Assembly: GCA_017481565.1 (NCBI GenBank)
Contig: JAFUOZ010000014.1
Location: 1 to 64,000 of the forward strand
Reading direction: 5' to 3'
Source of the DNA: Oscillospiraceae bacterium
Lineage (GTDB): Bacteria > Bacillota > Clostridia > Oscillospirales > Ruminococcaceae
DNA length: 64,000 nt
Below the pieces are notes generated by a model, which saw only the letters and a list, made by a program, of their open reading frames with translations, made no database searches and had not been told where the DNA came from. The number at the start of each line of letters is the position of its first letter. Within the stretch, counting starts at the first letter, position 1. The translations under genes were made by a program, and so were the position numbers. Positions 40,535 through 49,919 of this stretch are shown in pieces.

Positions 40535-41812
40535 CTATTCTTCCTCGTTATTCTTCTTTTTCTTTCCGAATGATATTTCCTTGAACAGCCAGCCGAATTT
40601 GCCCTTTGTCTTGTCCTTTTTATCGGAGCTTTCTTCAGCAGCTTCTTCTGTCTCGTCGGCATCGGACTGCTCTTCGGTATCGTCTTCGTCCTCTGATTCG
40701 TCCTCTGCCTCGGGTGCTTCTTCGGTACTCACTTCTTCGGAGATATCCTCATTGGGAGTATCTGCTTCGGCAGAAATTTCCTCGGTGGCAGCTGTTTCTT
40801 CTGTTTCGTCGGAGATATCCTCGGTGATATCGGTTTCTTCATCTGTATCATCAATATCATCGGGCTTATCGGTAAGACGTTCATAGTTGCCCTCGAAATC
40901 TGTATCGTTTATGAAAAGTGCTTCCGCAAAATCATGAGCGGAGAAATCCTGAAGATCGTCAAGCTTTTCACCTACGCCAACAAGCTTTACGGGAATGCCT
41001 AATTCACGGTGGATAGATATGATGATACCGCCCTTTGCTGTGCCGTCAAGCTTGGTAAGAACGATACCTGTTATATCGGCAGCCTGACTGAAAAGCTTTG
41101 CCTGATTTACCGCATTCTGACCTGTTGTAGCGTCAAGGACCAGAAGTGTCTCGATGCTGCAGCCCTCAGCCTGCTGATAGCAGATACGGGTGATCTTTTT
41201 CAGCTCGTCCATAAGGTTTTTCTTGTTGTGGAGACGGCCTGCAGTGTCGCAGATAACAACGTCCGCACCTCTTGCCTTTGCTGCCGTGACCGCATCAAAA
41301 ACAACAGATGCAGGGTCAGAGCCCTCGGAATGCTTTACGATATCAACGCCTGCACGGTCTGTCCATACCTGAAGCTGATCTATAGCGGCGGCACGGAATG
41401 TATCGGCAGCCGCAACGATGACCTTTTTTCCCTCAGCATTCAGCTTTGCGGAAAGCTTGCCGATAGTGGTGGTTTTTCCTGCACCGTTTACACCGATGAC
41501 CATAATAACGGAAGGTCTGGTGGATAGATCAAGCTTTTTATCCTCACCGAGCATCTCCGCAATAATATCCTTAAGAGCGGACTTTATTTCATCGGGTGAT
41601 GTCATGCCCGTTTCCTTGACTTTTGCACGGAGAGCGTCACAGATATCAACAGAAGTCTGTACGCCGATATCGCACATAATGAGAGTTTCTTCAAGCTCCT
41701 CGAAGAATTCCTCATCTATTTTGGTAAAGGAATTAAGCAGACGGTTCACACCGCCCATAATAGAATCTCTTGTTTTGCGGATACCCTCTGCAATTTTATT
41801 GAAAAGACCCAT
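40535..41812 (-). CDS. ftsY: Signal recognition particle receptor FtsY with C-terminal acidic domain
   Basis: A 425-residue SRP receptor GTPase. The N-terminus GLFNKIAEGIRKTRDSI is the amphipathic membrane-targeting helix, followed at once by the NG domain: GVNGAGKTTTIGKL (P-loop), DTFRAAAIDQL, DTAGRLHN, TKLDGTAKGG. The acidic A region that E. coli FtsY carries at the N-terminus is here at the C-terminus (about 305-400, dense in Asp, Glu, Thr, Ser). The last 25 residues, KGKFGWLFKEISFGKKKK, are basic and amphipathic and could be a second membrane anchor (inference). It is first in a seven-gene operon. Confidence 0.95.
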   Translation of the reverse strand: MGLFNKIAEGIRKTRDSIMGGVNRLLNSFTKIDEEFFEELEETLIMCDIGVQTSVDICDALRAKVKETGMTSPDEIKSALKDIIAEMLGEDKKLDLSTRPSVIMVIGVNGAGKTTTIGKLSAKLNAEGKKVIVAAADTFRAAAIDQLQVWTDRAGVDIVKHSEGSDPASVVFDAVTAAKARGADVVICDTAGRLHNKKNLMDELKKITRICYQQAEGCSIETLLVLDATTGQNAVNQAKLFSQAADITGIVLTKLDGTAKGGIIISIHRELGIPVKLVGVGEKLDDLQDFSAHDFAEALFINDTDFEGNYERLTDKPDDIDDTDEETDITEDISDETEETAATEEISAEADTPNEDISEEVSTEEAPEAEDESEDEDDTEEQSDADETEEAAEESSDKKDKTKGKFGWLFKEISFGKKKKNNEEE

Positions 41813-41879
41813 AAAATCCTCCAGACCGCCGAAGCGTTGTTTTTTATTTATATTTATCCGATAATAATTATCCGATTAT

Positions 41880-41908
41880 ATTATATAATGAAAATTCATT
41901 TCTGTCAA
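41880..41908 (-). promoter_or_regulatory. Sigma-A promoter of the ftsY-to-leuS operon
   Basis: Minus strand: TTGACA at 41908-41903, a 17-bp spacer, TATAAT at 41885-41880; an overlapping second TATAAT lies at 41880-41875. The rest of 41813-42226 is AT-rich and holds an imperfect AATATTAAAAT inverted repeat (about 41947-42000) and the repeat copy at 42150. Confidence 0.85.
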
Positions 41909-42149
41909 ATAATTTTTTTATTTTTCTCAGATCTTGGTTTTGTTCATTGAATATTAAAATCAGAATAATACAAAAAACTGTAATTTTAATATTAAATCAA
42001 TAAAAAATATGAAATAATAAAAGAATAGTAATAGAAAAACTGATAAAAAAATAAATGCAAAAATGTGCAGCACAAATCACACGGGCGGAACGAATGTTAC
42101 CGGACAAAGAAAAAAATACAGACTTTTCTTTCTCTCTGTTCGGAGATTC

Positions 42150-42180
42150 TCCGCCCCCTGTCCGCAGACTAATGACCCCC
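42150..42180. repeat. Unoccupied copy of the MITE target repeat
   Basis: CCGCCCCCTGTCCGCAGACT followed by AATGACCCC, matching both flanks of the element at 30851-30960 but with a single TA (42170-42171) in place of the 110-bp insertion. A GCTTTTTTG stretch shortly downstream is also shared. Confidence 0.75.
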
Positions 42181-42226
42181 TTGCAAGCCGTAGTCAGCTT
42201 GACCGCTTTTTTGGGTGCGCTTGTTA

Positions 42227-45200
42227 TTATGTTATATCTTCGGCGGGGGGCTGCTCCATTTTCAGAAGCTTGGATACGCCCTTCTGCTGCATGGTCACTC
42301 CATACATTACATCGGCTTCCTCCATTGTGCCTCTTCTGTGCGTAACAGTGATAAACTGTGTTGTATCCGTAAAATGACGTAAATATTTCGCATACCTGCT
42401 TACGTTTACATCGTCAAGTGCAGCTTCGATCTCATCAAGTATACAGAATGGCGCCGGCTTTATCTTAAGTATAGCAAAATAAAGCGCTATTGCAACAAAC
42501 GCCTGCTCACCGCCCGATAATAAGGAAAGGCTCTTGATCACCTTTCCCGGAGGTGCAACATTTATTTCAATTCCCGATTCCAGTACGTCCTCGGGATTGC
42601 TCAGTACAAGCTCAGCCTTTCCGCCCTCGAAAAGCTCAACGAATATACTTTTGAAATTCTCGTTTATTAAATTGAAGCTTTCACTGAACTGCTTTCTCAT
42701 GGCTTCGGTAAGCTCATCAATGATGTCCTCCAGCTTCTTCTTTGATGTTTCAACATCGTCAAGCTGTCCTGACATGAAGCTGTATTGCTCGGATACTTCC
42801 TTATATTCTTCAATGGCAGCTACATTGACATTTCCCAATGCACGTATTTTCTGCTTTACCTCGGTAAGCTCCCTTTGTACCTGTATGAGATTTTCAACAG
42901 GCTGTGCAAGCTTTTCAGCTTCGGATAAGTATAATTCATACTGCTCCTCCATTGAGCGTATTATGTCGTCACAGTTATTCTGAACAGTACTCCTGCGCTC
43001 TTCAAGACGTGTTTTTTCGGCAGCGAATTTCTCCTTGCTGTCAGCAAGCTCTCTGCTCTTACGGCGGAGGACAGTCGCTTCCTGCTCCTTATCCCTGCTT
43101 TCTGACTGTGTATCGGAAATGCCTGCATTTATCTGATTTATGCGGCTGTCCGTATCGGCAAGCTCGGCTTCTGAACGTTCTATCTTTTTATTGTTTTCTT
43201 CGATAAGACGCATCTGTTCATCAATAAGCAGAACAAGCTTTGCACTGTCATCGCCTAAAGCACGTCGCTGCTCCTCGATACGCTCCACAGCTTCGGCAAG
43301 AGCTTCCTTGTCCTTGATAAGACCTGCTTCGCTGATCTTAAGCTGTGATAATTTTTCCGAAAGCGATTCTCTTTCCGCATGAAGTTCAGTTCTCTTTTCA
43401 GAGCTTGCACCTGCGGAGCTTTCGGTTTTCCCGATCTTTTCGTTTATGCTGCCGAGACGCTTTTCGGCTTCCTCTGCTTCACGTTCTATCTGTGAAAGAC
43501 GCTGTCTTAACAGTTCAGCCTGATCTCCCGAAGAAGCGATCTGCTTTTTTGTCTGTTCATAGACCGAATCAATACGTTTGATCTCTGCATCAAAGCGTAC
43601 TCTGTCATTCTCTATCTGACGCAGCTTTTCCTTTGCGTCCTCAATATCAAAAGCAAGCTTATCTGTTTCAGCTTTCAGCTTGTCATGGGATATTTTAAGC
43701 TCGGACATACTTTCCGAAAGCTCGTCTCTCTGTGACGAAAGCTCATCGATCTCGGTCTTTCTGGTAAGTACGCCTGTTGATTTTGTATTTGAGCCGCCCG
43801 TAAACGAACCGCCTGCATTGATGACCTGTCCGTCAAGGGTCACTATCCTGAATTTATATCCGAAACGCTTTGCAATTACGGTACCGCAGTCGATATCCTC
43901 GCATACGGCGATACGTCCAAGCAGAGAGTTTACTATTCCTGTATATTTTTCATCATAAGAAACAAGCTCAGCCGCAAGTGCGATAAAGCCGTCACAATCC
44001 TCAAGACCTCTTTCTGTGAGACGGTTTCCCTTTACCGATGTAAGAGGGAGAAAGGTTGCTCGTCCTGCACGGTTTTCCTGCAAAAATCTGATGCAGTATT
44101 TTGCAGCTTCTTCGTTTTCAACAACGATATTCTGCAGTGCGCCGCCAAGAGCGATCTCAATGGCTGTGGAGTATTGATTTTCAACGGTAACAAGCTGTGC
44201 CACCGAACCGTGAACACCTCTGATACGTCCCTGCTTTGAGCCTTTGAGCACCTGTCTTACCGCATTATTGAAGCCCTCCATTGAGTTTTCAAGACCTGTC
44301 AGGAAGTTGATCTTCTGCTCCAGCTCACGTATTTTAAAGCTTGTATCGTTCATCTCTTTTGACACTGCCGCAAGCTTTGAGGATTTTGTTTCGTACAGAC
44401 GGGTTATTCCGCTGAGACGATTTTCCTGTTCGGTCTTTCTGTCGTCAAGGAGACGGTTTCCGCTGAGAACATCTTCCTTTTCCTCGTCCAGAGCGTCAAG
44501 GCTTTCGTGGAGTGACTGCGCCTGTTCGGTGCAGAGTGCCAGCTGTCTGCGGATATCCTCGCCTCCTGAACGTCCTGTTTCGATAGCGGCGGTGTATCTT
44601 GAACGTGTTATATATAAGTTATTCAGCTCGCTGCTTTCCGATTCATACTGTTTATCAATGCTTTCCTGCTCGCTTATGAGTTCTGAAAGCTTTTTTTCGG
44701 TTTCGGAATACTGCTTCTGTGCATCGGCGATATTCTGTTCCGTTTCCTTGATAAGAGCAAGCTTTTTTTCTATTTCGGCGGCAGTTTCGGCATCGGAATT
44801 TTCCGCATTTTCCTGACTGCGCCTGTATTCAGCGATCTTTTCCTCGCTGTGACGGATATCGTTTCTGCATACGGCGATATCTGAGTGGAGCTGTGTATTT
44901 GAACGCTCGATCTCCTGTATTTTCTGTCTCAGCTCGTCGATTCTGATCTGACTGTCCTGCATATCGCGCATAAGCTCCTGCATACGCTGCTCGGTGCGCT
45001 CGATATCCGCTTCGGTGTTGTTGTATTCATTGGTGCTGATAAGTATTTTTTCCTCTAACTCGTCAATGACTGTTTTAAGGTCGGAAAGCTGACGTACCCA
45101 TACGGTGATCTCAAGGGATTTTTTTTCCTCCGAAAGAGTGATGAATTTAGCCGCCTTTTCCGACTGTATACGCAGAGGTTCAACTCTTGCTTCAAGAGCT

Positions 45201-45787
45201 GTTACGATATCCTTAAGACGAAGGAGATTTTCCTCTGCTGAGGCAAGCTTTTTTTCGGCTTCCGCCTTTTTATAGCGGAATTTGGATATTCCTGCGGCTT
45301 CCTCAAAGATATCTCTTCTTTCGCCTGATTTTGCAGATACTATTTCGGCGATTCGTCCCTGACCGATTATAGAGTAACCGTCACGGCCGAGACCTGTATC
45401 CATGAAAAGCTCATAGATATCCTTAAGACGACAGTTTTTTCCGTTTATCATATATTCGCTTTCACCGCTGCGGTAAAGCTTTCTTGTGACCGCTGCTTCA
45501 TCTGAATCTATCTGTAAAACACGGTCATCGTTTGCTATATTCAGTGTGACCTGTGCAAAGCCCATGGGCTTTCTGGACTGAGTGCCCGCAAAGATAACGT
45601 CCTCCATTTTTGCGCCTCTCAGCGTTTTGGAGGACTGTTCACCAAGTACCCAGCGCACAGCGTCGCCTATATTTGATTTACCGCTTCCGTTTGGTCCCAC
45701 AACTGCGGTAATGCCCTTGTCAAAGTCAAGCTTTATTTTGTCGGGGAAGGACTTAAAGCCCTGCAGCTCAAGTGATTTTAAGTACAT
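42227..45787 (-). CDS. smc: Chromosome segregation protein SMC
   Basis: A complete 1186-residue SMC ATPase. N-terminal Walker A is GPNGSGKSNIGDA; two long coiled coils flank a hinge (about 510-680, with GRATFLPL and VINAGGSFTGGS); the C-terminal head has the LSGGEQA signature and Walker B ILDEIEAALDD. With ScpA/ScpB, which are not in the window, it forms the condensin that compacts and separates chromosomes. It lies downstream of rnc and a radical SAM gene and upstream of ftsY, the usual Firmicute order, although ftsY has its own promoter here. Confidence 0.98.
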   Translation of the reverse strand: MYLKSLELQGFKSFPDKIKLDFDKGITAVVGPNGSGKSNIGDAVRWVLGEQSSKTLRGAKMEDVIFAGTQSRKPMGFAQVTLNIANDDRVLQIDSDEAAVTRKLYRSGESEYMINGKNCRLKDIYELFMDTGLGRDGYSIIGQGRIAEIVSAKSGERRDIFEEAAGISKFRYKKAEAEKKLASAEENLLRLKDIVTALEARVEPLRIQSEKAAKFITLSEEKKSLEITVWVRQLSDLKTVIDELEEKILISTNEYNNTEADIERTEQRMQELMRDMQDSQIRIDELRQKIQEIERSNTQLHSDIAVCRNDIRHSEEKIAEYRRSQENAENSDAETAAEIEKKLALIKETEQNIADAQKQYSETEKKLSELISEQESIDKQYESESSELNNLYITRSRYTAAIETGRSGGEDIRRQLALCTEQAQSLHESLDALDEEKEDVLSGNRLLDDRKTEQENRLSGITRLYETKSSKLAAVSKEMNDTSFKIRELEQKINFLTGLENSMEGFNNAVRQVLKGSKQGRIRGVHGSVAQLVTVENQYSTAIEIALGGALQNIVVENEEAAKYCIRFLQENRAGRATFLPLTSVKGNRLTERGLEDCDGFIALAAELVSYDEKYTGIVNSLLGRIAVCEDIDCGTVIAKRFGYKFRIVTLDGQVINAGGSFTGGSNTKSTGVLTRKTEIDELSSQRDELSESMSELKISHDKLKAETDKLAFDIEDAKEKLRQIENDRVRFDAEIKRIDSVYEQTKKQIASSGDQAELLRQRLSQIEREAEEAEKRLGSINEKIGKTESSAGASSEKRTELHAERESLSEKLSQLKISEAGLIKDKEALAEAVERIEEQRRALGDDSAKLVLLIDEQMRLIEENNKKIERSEAELADTDSRINQINAGISDTQSESRDKEQEATVLRRKSRELADSKEKFAAEKTRLEERRSTVQNNCDDIIRSMEEQYELYLSEAEKLAQPVENLIQVQRELTEVKQKIRALGNVNVAAIEEYKEVSEQYSFMSGQLDDVETSKKKLEDIIDELTEAMRKQFSESFNLINENFKSIFVELFEGGKAELVLSNPEDVLESGIEINVAPPGKVIKSLSLLSGGEQAFVAIALYFAILKIKPAPFCILDEIEAALDDVNVSRYAKYLRHFTDTTQFITVTHRRGTMEEADVMYGVTMQQKGVSKLLKMEQPPAEDIT

Positions 45788-45808
45788 ATATACCTCATAT
45801 ATTCATTG

Positions 45809-46819
45809 TCATGAATTTACAATTCTATAGATTTTTCCGTTTATGGATATGCTGTCACAGGGAAGCTCCTTATTAAGCTTAAAGGTGACATTTTTATCCT
45901 TAAAATATATCCTGTTTGATTTTTTATGTCCTCCAAGTATACTCATAAGCTTATCGGGAGCTTCCGCAGAAACGCTGTCTGACAGTGAAAGCTCCTTTTC
46001 GATAAGCTGTCTTACACGCTCGGAATATACAAGCTCGCCTAAAGCAGGGTGATAATATCCTGCTATTGCGGAGCTTTCAACGGTCTCCTCCGCATGAAGT
46101 CCCAGACGGATTATTTTTATATCGTTATCGATAAAACGTCCCGTAATATAGGCGCACACGCTTATACATTCATCAAAGGGGATAAGCTTATATATTCCCT
46201 GTCTGTAAAGCTGTGCAAGCTCTGTATTTTCAAGTACAGCCACAGGATATATCCTTACGGTGCGGGGGCGTATCCTTATAATTTCCTCTGCGGTGTATAT
46301 TTCGTCCTCGGGGGTGCTTCGGTAAAGTCCCAGCATCATCTGCAGACCAAGCTCAAAGCCATGCTCCTTTATCAGCTGTGACGCTTTGACAACATCTTCA
46401 GGGGAGTGTCCTCTGCGGTTTGCTTCAAGAACATTTTCCCTCATTGACTGTGCGCCAAGTTCAATGGCGGTAACACCGTATTTTTTCAGTATGCAGAGTA
46501 TCTCTTCATTGATACAGTCGGGTCTTGTGGAAATCCTTATTCCGCTGAATTTATTATATCCGATATAGTTTTGGGCGGCTTCGAGAAGGGATATCATATA
46601 TTCCCTGTCAATAGCGGTAAAGCTGCCGCCGAAAAAGGCTATTTCCGTATCGGAGCGTTTTTCGGGCAGGATATGTCCGTATGCTTCGTCAAGTACGGCT
46701 GCTACTTTTTCGGGAGAGGGAGGACATGAAGTATGGCTTATAGTCCGCTGATTGCAGAAGGAGCATATATGCGGACAGCCTGTGTGGGGGATAAATATTG
46801 AAATATTTGCGTGGCTCAT
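45809..46819 (-). CDS. Radical SAM protein (Elp3/YhcC-like)
   Basis: A 336-residue radical SAM enzyme with the cluster motif CPHICSFC (Cys15, Cys19, Cys22), then FFGGSFTAI, STRPDCI, ELGAQSM and a C-terminal part without further cysteines. The core is like the Elp3-type domain of COG1243 but lacks the acetyltransferase half, so it is probably a tRNA- or small-molecule-modifying enzyme of unknown substrate (inference). It is placed between rnc and smc, as in many Clostridia. The ATG lies 6 bases after the rnc stop. Confidence 0.87.
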   Translation of the reverse strand: MSHANISIFIPHTGCPHICSFCNQRTISHTSCPPSPEKVAAVLDEAYGHILPEKRSDTEIAFFGGSFTAIDREYMISLLEAAQNYIGYNKFSGIRISTRPDCINEEILCILKKYGVTAIELGAQSMRENVLEANRRGHSPEDVVKASQLIKEHGFELGLQMMLGLYRSTPEDEIYTAEEIIRIRPRTVRIYPVAVLENTELAQLYRQGIYKLIPFDECISVCAYITGRFIDNDIKIIRLGLHAEETVESSAIAGYYHPALGELVYSERVRQLIEKELSLSDSVSAEAPDKLMSILGGHKKSNRIYFKDKNVTFKLNKELPCDSISINGKIYRIVNS

Positions 46820-46825
46820 ATATTA

Positions 46826-47509
46826 TCAGTCCTTGCAGCCCATAAGTATAAGCGCTTCATGAGCAGCCATCTGTTCAGCCTGCTTTTTGCTGTGACCCTC
46901 GCCCTTGCCGATAACGTTGCTGTTTAAGTATACTTCAACAACAAAGCGTCTGTCATGATCGGGTCCTGACTGATCCGCAAGAACATATTCCACCTTTTCT
47001 TCGGGATTACGCTGTATGATCTCCTGCAGGAGAGTTTTATAATCCTTAAGTGCCTTTGCTCCCGAACGTTCAAGGTTTTTCGGGATAAAGCCTAAAATAT
47101 ATTTTCTTGCTTCCTCCATGCCGCCGTCAAGGTAAATTGCGGCTATCACTGCTTCAAATGCGTCAGATACGATAGAGGGGCGCTGTCTGCCGCCTGAATT
47201 TTCCTCGCCCTTGCCAAGCAGGATAAATTCTCCAAGCTGTATTTTATGGGAAAACTCAAAAAGTGCCTTTTCGCATACAAGTGAGGCTCTTATTTTTGTA
47301 AGCTCTCCCTCGGGCAGATGCTTGAAATGAGTGAAAAGATGCTCCGAAACTACTATCGAAAGTACGCTGTCGCCTAAAAATTCAAGTCGCTCATTGGAGC
47401 GGCTCTTTCTTGTTTCGTTTGCGTATGAAGAATGAGCAAGCGCTTCGTGGAGAAGCTCCTTATTTTTAAATGTATATCCTATTTTTTCTTCAAATTTACT
47501 GAAATTCAT
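46826..47509 (-). CDS. rnc: Ribonuclease III
   Basis: A 227-residue double-strand-specific RNase that processes rRNA and mRNA. The nuclease domain has NERLEFLGDSVLS with catalytic acidic residues and DAFEAVIAAIYLDGG; the C-terminal dsRNA-binding domain has YKTLLQEIIQ and KKQAEQMAAHEAL. ATG 47509 is chosen because GGAGG lies 5 bases upstream and the N-terminus MNFSKFEEKIGY is normal. In many Firmicutes acpP lies between plsX and rnc; here a repeat element fills that gap. Confidence 0.96.
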   Translation of the reverse strand: MNFSKFEEKIGYTFKNKELLHEALAHSSYANETRKSRSNERLEFLGDSVLSIVVSEHLFTHFKHLPEGELTKIRASLVCEKALFEFSHKIQLGEFILLGKGEENSGGRQRPSIVSDAFEAVIAAIYLDGGMEEARKYILGFIPKNLERSGAKALKDYKTLLQEIIQRNPEEKVEYVLADQSGPDHDRRFVVEVYLNSNVIGKGEGHSKKQAEQMAAHEALILMGCKD

Positions 47510-47606
47510 ATTTTCCTCCGATCGATCCTCGATAAAGACGATTTCGGGAAACATATATCAAAAAAGCGTTTACGCTGCTCTGATATATACTGCCCGGATA
47601 TATTGA

Positions 47607-47696
47607 TGAACCGCTGATCAAATCGTTTCAGGACTCACTCATTTGAAAATTTTCGTGGGTCTGAAACGATGCCTTTGGCTTTGATCAGTGCTTCCT
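47607..47696. mobile_element. Second copy of the 30851 MITE family, inverted
   Basis: A 90-bp element in the plsX-rnc gap. Its ends (TGAACCGCTGATCAAA and, inverted, AGGAAGCACTGATCAAAG) and inner CACGAAAAT and TGAGT blocks match the element at 30851-30960 read on the other strand. It is flanked by TA on the right (47697-47698) and GA on the left, so one target copy may have mutated. Confidence 0.7.
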
Positions 47697-47747
47697 TAAC
47701 GGTGACTGTACTGATGACGTAATGCCGCCGTTTTTATATGTATGTAA

Positions 47748-48761
47748 TTATTTTTCCGATTTCTTATCGGCTGCAAGCTTTTCAAGAGAACGTGAGATCT
47801 CACCTACAAAATCTCCCTCAACGCACTGCTTTGCCTGTCGTATAGCATTATAGAATGCCTTGGCGTTTGAACTGCCGTGAGCCTTGATAACAGGCTTTGA
47901 AATACCCATGAGAACCGCTCCGCCGACTTCGGTATAGTCAAATCTTTTCTTGAAGCTTTTTACCTTGGGGAGAATAAGCAGAGCCGCCAGCTTTGAGGTG
48001 ATGCCGTTTGTAAGCATTGATTTAAGCTCGTGTCCGAAGAATGAGCCCATGCCCTCATATAGCTTAAGGGCAACATTTCCCGTAAAGCCGTCGGAAACTG
48101 CTACATCACATTCGCCGTCGGGAAGATTTCTTGCCTCTAGATTGCCGTAAAAATTAATGGGGGCTTTTTTCAGAAGCTTATGTGCCTCTATTTCGATATC
48201 TCTGCCCTTTGTATCCTCGGCACCTACGTTGATAAGTCCTACCTTGGGCGCTTTTATGCCCATTACCTTTTCCATATAGCAGCAGCCCATGATACCGAAC
48301 TGAACGATCATTTCGGGGCGGCAGTCAACATTTGCGCCTGCGTCCATAAGCATCATAAAGCCCTTTGCGGTTGGCAGCAGGGGAGCAAGAGCAGGTCTTT
48401 TTATGCCCTTAAGACGCTTTGCGAGAAATGTTGAGCCTACGACAAGTGCGCCTGTGCTTCCTGCCGAAACAAAGGCATCGCCCTTGCCCTCGGCAAGTGC
48501 CTTAAGTCCTACAGCCATTGAGCAGTCGGATTTTTCCTTTATTACCGCTGTAGGCTCTTCGTGTATATCTATAACCGAATCGGTATGGATAATGCTGAGC
48601 TTATCTATATTTATTCCGTTGGAGGAAGCTGTTTCCTTTATTATCTTTTCGCTTCCTGTGAGTATGATATCAACTCCAAGCTCATCTGCAGCCTGTGCCG
48701 CACCTTTGATTATCTCTAAGGGAGCGTTATCTCCGCCGAATGCGTCAACGATAATTTTCAT
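47748..48761 (-). CDS. plsX: Phosphate acyltransferase PlsX
   Basis: A 337-residue enzyme that converts acyl-ACP to acyl-phosphate at the start of phospholipid synthesis. Motifs: MKIIVDAFGGDNAPLEII, SAGSTGALVVGS, GANVDCRPE, SDGFTGNVALK, and the C-terminal GGAVLMGISKPVIKAHGSSNAKAF (in part: GAVLMGI, HGSSNAKAF). ATG 48761 (AAAGGAAG upstream) is chosen over the 15-codon longer frame. No fapR, fabD or acpP lies next to it, which is unusual for the plsX neighbourhood of Firmicutes. Confidence 0.96.
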   Translation of the reverse strand: MKIIVDAFGGDNAPLEIIKGAAQAADELGVDIILTGSEKIIKETASSNGINIDKLSIIHTDSVIDIHEEPTAVIKEKSDCSMAVGLKALAEGKGDAFVSAGSTGALVVGSTFLAKRLKGIKRPALAPLLPTAKGFMMLMDAGANVDCRPEMIVQFGIMGCCYMEKVMGIKAPKVGLINVGAEDTKGRDIEIEAHKLLKKAPINFYGNLEARNLPDGECDVAVSDGFTGNVALKLYEGMGSFFGHELKSMLTNGITSKLAALLILPKVKSFKKRFDYTEVGGAVLMGISKPVIKAHGSSNAKAFYNAIRQAKQCVEGDFVGEISRSLEKLAADKKSEK

Positions 48762-48811
48762 AGTCTTACTTCCTTTCAGATCATTTTTTGGGGGGATGTC
48801 GGTCATATATG

Positions 48812-49309
48812 TTATGCTTTATCTGTAAAATCATTTTTTGCTGAACAGCTGTATATCAGCTGTCTGAGCAGCTCCGCTTTTTCGGGCGGTACAGCCGATT
48901 TCGGTATATAATGATAAATATTCGGCTCGATATACAGATAGTAGGCATGATCATTTTCCTTTATTTTTACAAGCCAGTCATATCTTATCTGCGCACGGGA
49001 TATCCTGTCTGTATTTACGTAATATTCATCGTAAAAATCGAAAATATTCGGGTGTCCCATAAGGGCGGGGATATTGGTATCCGCTGCATTTTTTAAGCTT
49101 TTTACAGCTGTGACCGTATACCATATCGTTAATATAAAGGATAAAAACGCTATAACATAGGCTCCCCTTAAAAGCTGTACCACTGCGTTTACCGTCATGA
49201 CCGCCGTAAAAACTATGAATACAGCTTTTGCACTTGAAGGCTGTCTGTATTTTGCGGCAGAAGCGTCCATATTATCGGTAACTGTTACAAGAGGTGTATT
49301 TTCTTCCAT
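48812..49309 (-). CDS. YcxB-like membrane protein
   Basis: A 165-residue protein with two membrane helices (about 28-46 and 50-68) and a C-terminal cytoplasmic domain like the YcxB C-terminal domain: FYDEYYVNTDRISRAQIRYDWLVKIKEND (in part: FYDEYY, YDWLVKI) and IPKSAV, then an LLRQLI helix. Members are linked to membrane processes, but no activity is known. It is first-downstream of a similar gene (12-base gap), so the pair is one unit. Assignment rests on remembered family features. Confidence 0.65.
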   Translation of the reverse strand: MEENTPLVTVTDNMDASAAKYRQPSSAKAVFIVFTAVMTVNAVVQLLRGAYVIAFLSFILTIWYTVTAVKSLKNAADTNIPALMGHPNIFDFYDEYYVNTDRISRAQIRYDWLVKIKENDHAYYLYIEPNIYHYIPKSAVPPEKAELLRQLIYSCSAKNDFTDKA

Positions 49310-49321
49310 GAATAAACCTCC

Positions 49322-49894
49322 TTACATACTTCTGTGAACATTCTGCGGACTTACCGACGCAAGAAAGTTCTGTGCAGATAAAAAGTAATTTCCCAGTGAC
49401 TCGGCAGGGATATATGTAAAGCTGTTCTTTGATGTATAAATGCATATACCGTCCTTAAGCAGATATATTCCCGGTGACTCGTAATATAAGATACTGAGCG
49501 ATATGAATTTGTTACGATATATTATCCTGTCGGGGTAAAGCTCAAAGCTGTAGCCGCAGTTATTATAGATGGGAGTTTTTTCAAAAAGACGGTTTCCGTT
49601 TATAAATGCATGAATATTCGGGATAAAGCAGGATATCATTCCGAACAGAAAAAGAGAAACTGCCGCTGCTGCAAGAGACGGTTCCAATACTCCTCCTATT
49701 ATCAGAAGGGGAATAGATACCGTATACATAAATCCCAGAAATGTAGGAAAAGCCATGAGTATTCTTATGACTATCATAAAGATCCTCATCGGTTTCCATA
49801 TTCTGTAATAGGATATTTTCCGCAGATCCTTTTTTGTATATACTCCAGAGCCGAAAAATACAGGCGGGGGAGGATAGTTATAATTATTGTCCAC
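49322..49894 (-). CDS. YcxB-like membrane protein
   Basis: A 190-residue protein: Pro-rich N-terminus (NYPPPPVFF), two or three membrane helices (about 38-60 and 65-90), and a C-terminal beta domain (FELYPDRIIYRNKFISLSILYYE, in part: FELYPDRII, LSILYYE; then IPAESL) like that of its neighbour. The start is GTG at 49894 with GGAG about 10 bases upstream. It lies between a frameshifted gene of similar type and the 48812 gene. Function is unknown; the family call is weaker than for the neighbour. Confidence 0.6.
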   Translation of the reverse strand: MDNNYNYPPPPVFFGSGVYTKKDLRKISYYRIWKPMRIFMIVIRILMAFPTFLGFMYTVSIPLLIIGGVLEPSLAAAAVSLFLFGMISCFIPNIHAFINGNRLFEKTPIYNNCGYSFELYPDRIIYRNKFISLSILYYESPGIYLLKDGICIYTSKNSFTYIPAESLGNYFLSAQNFLASVSPQNVHRSM

Positions 49895-49919
49895 TGTTTA
49901 TCATCTCCGTTTTTGACGA

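Noticed and set aside
40600-40870. TCT/TCG-rich tract giving long plus-strand Ser-rich open frames
   Set aside because: It is the complement of the acidic C-terminal region of ftsY; the Ser-rich frames are shadows.
47560-47595. Possible terminator between plsX and rnc on the minus strand (small AGCG/CGCT stem with T-run)
   Set aside because: The inner stem is only 4 bp with a broken outer stem. It is too weak to list as a terminator.
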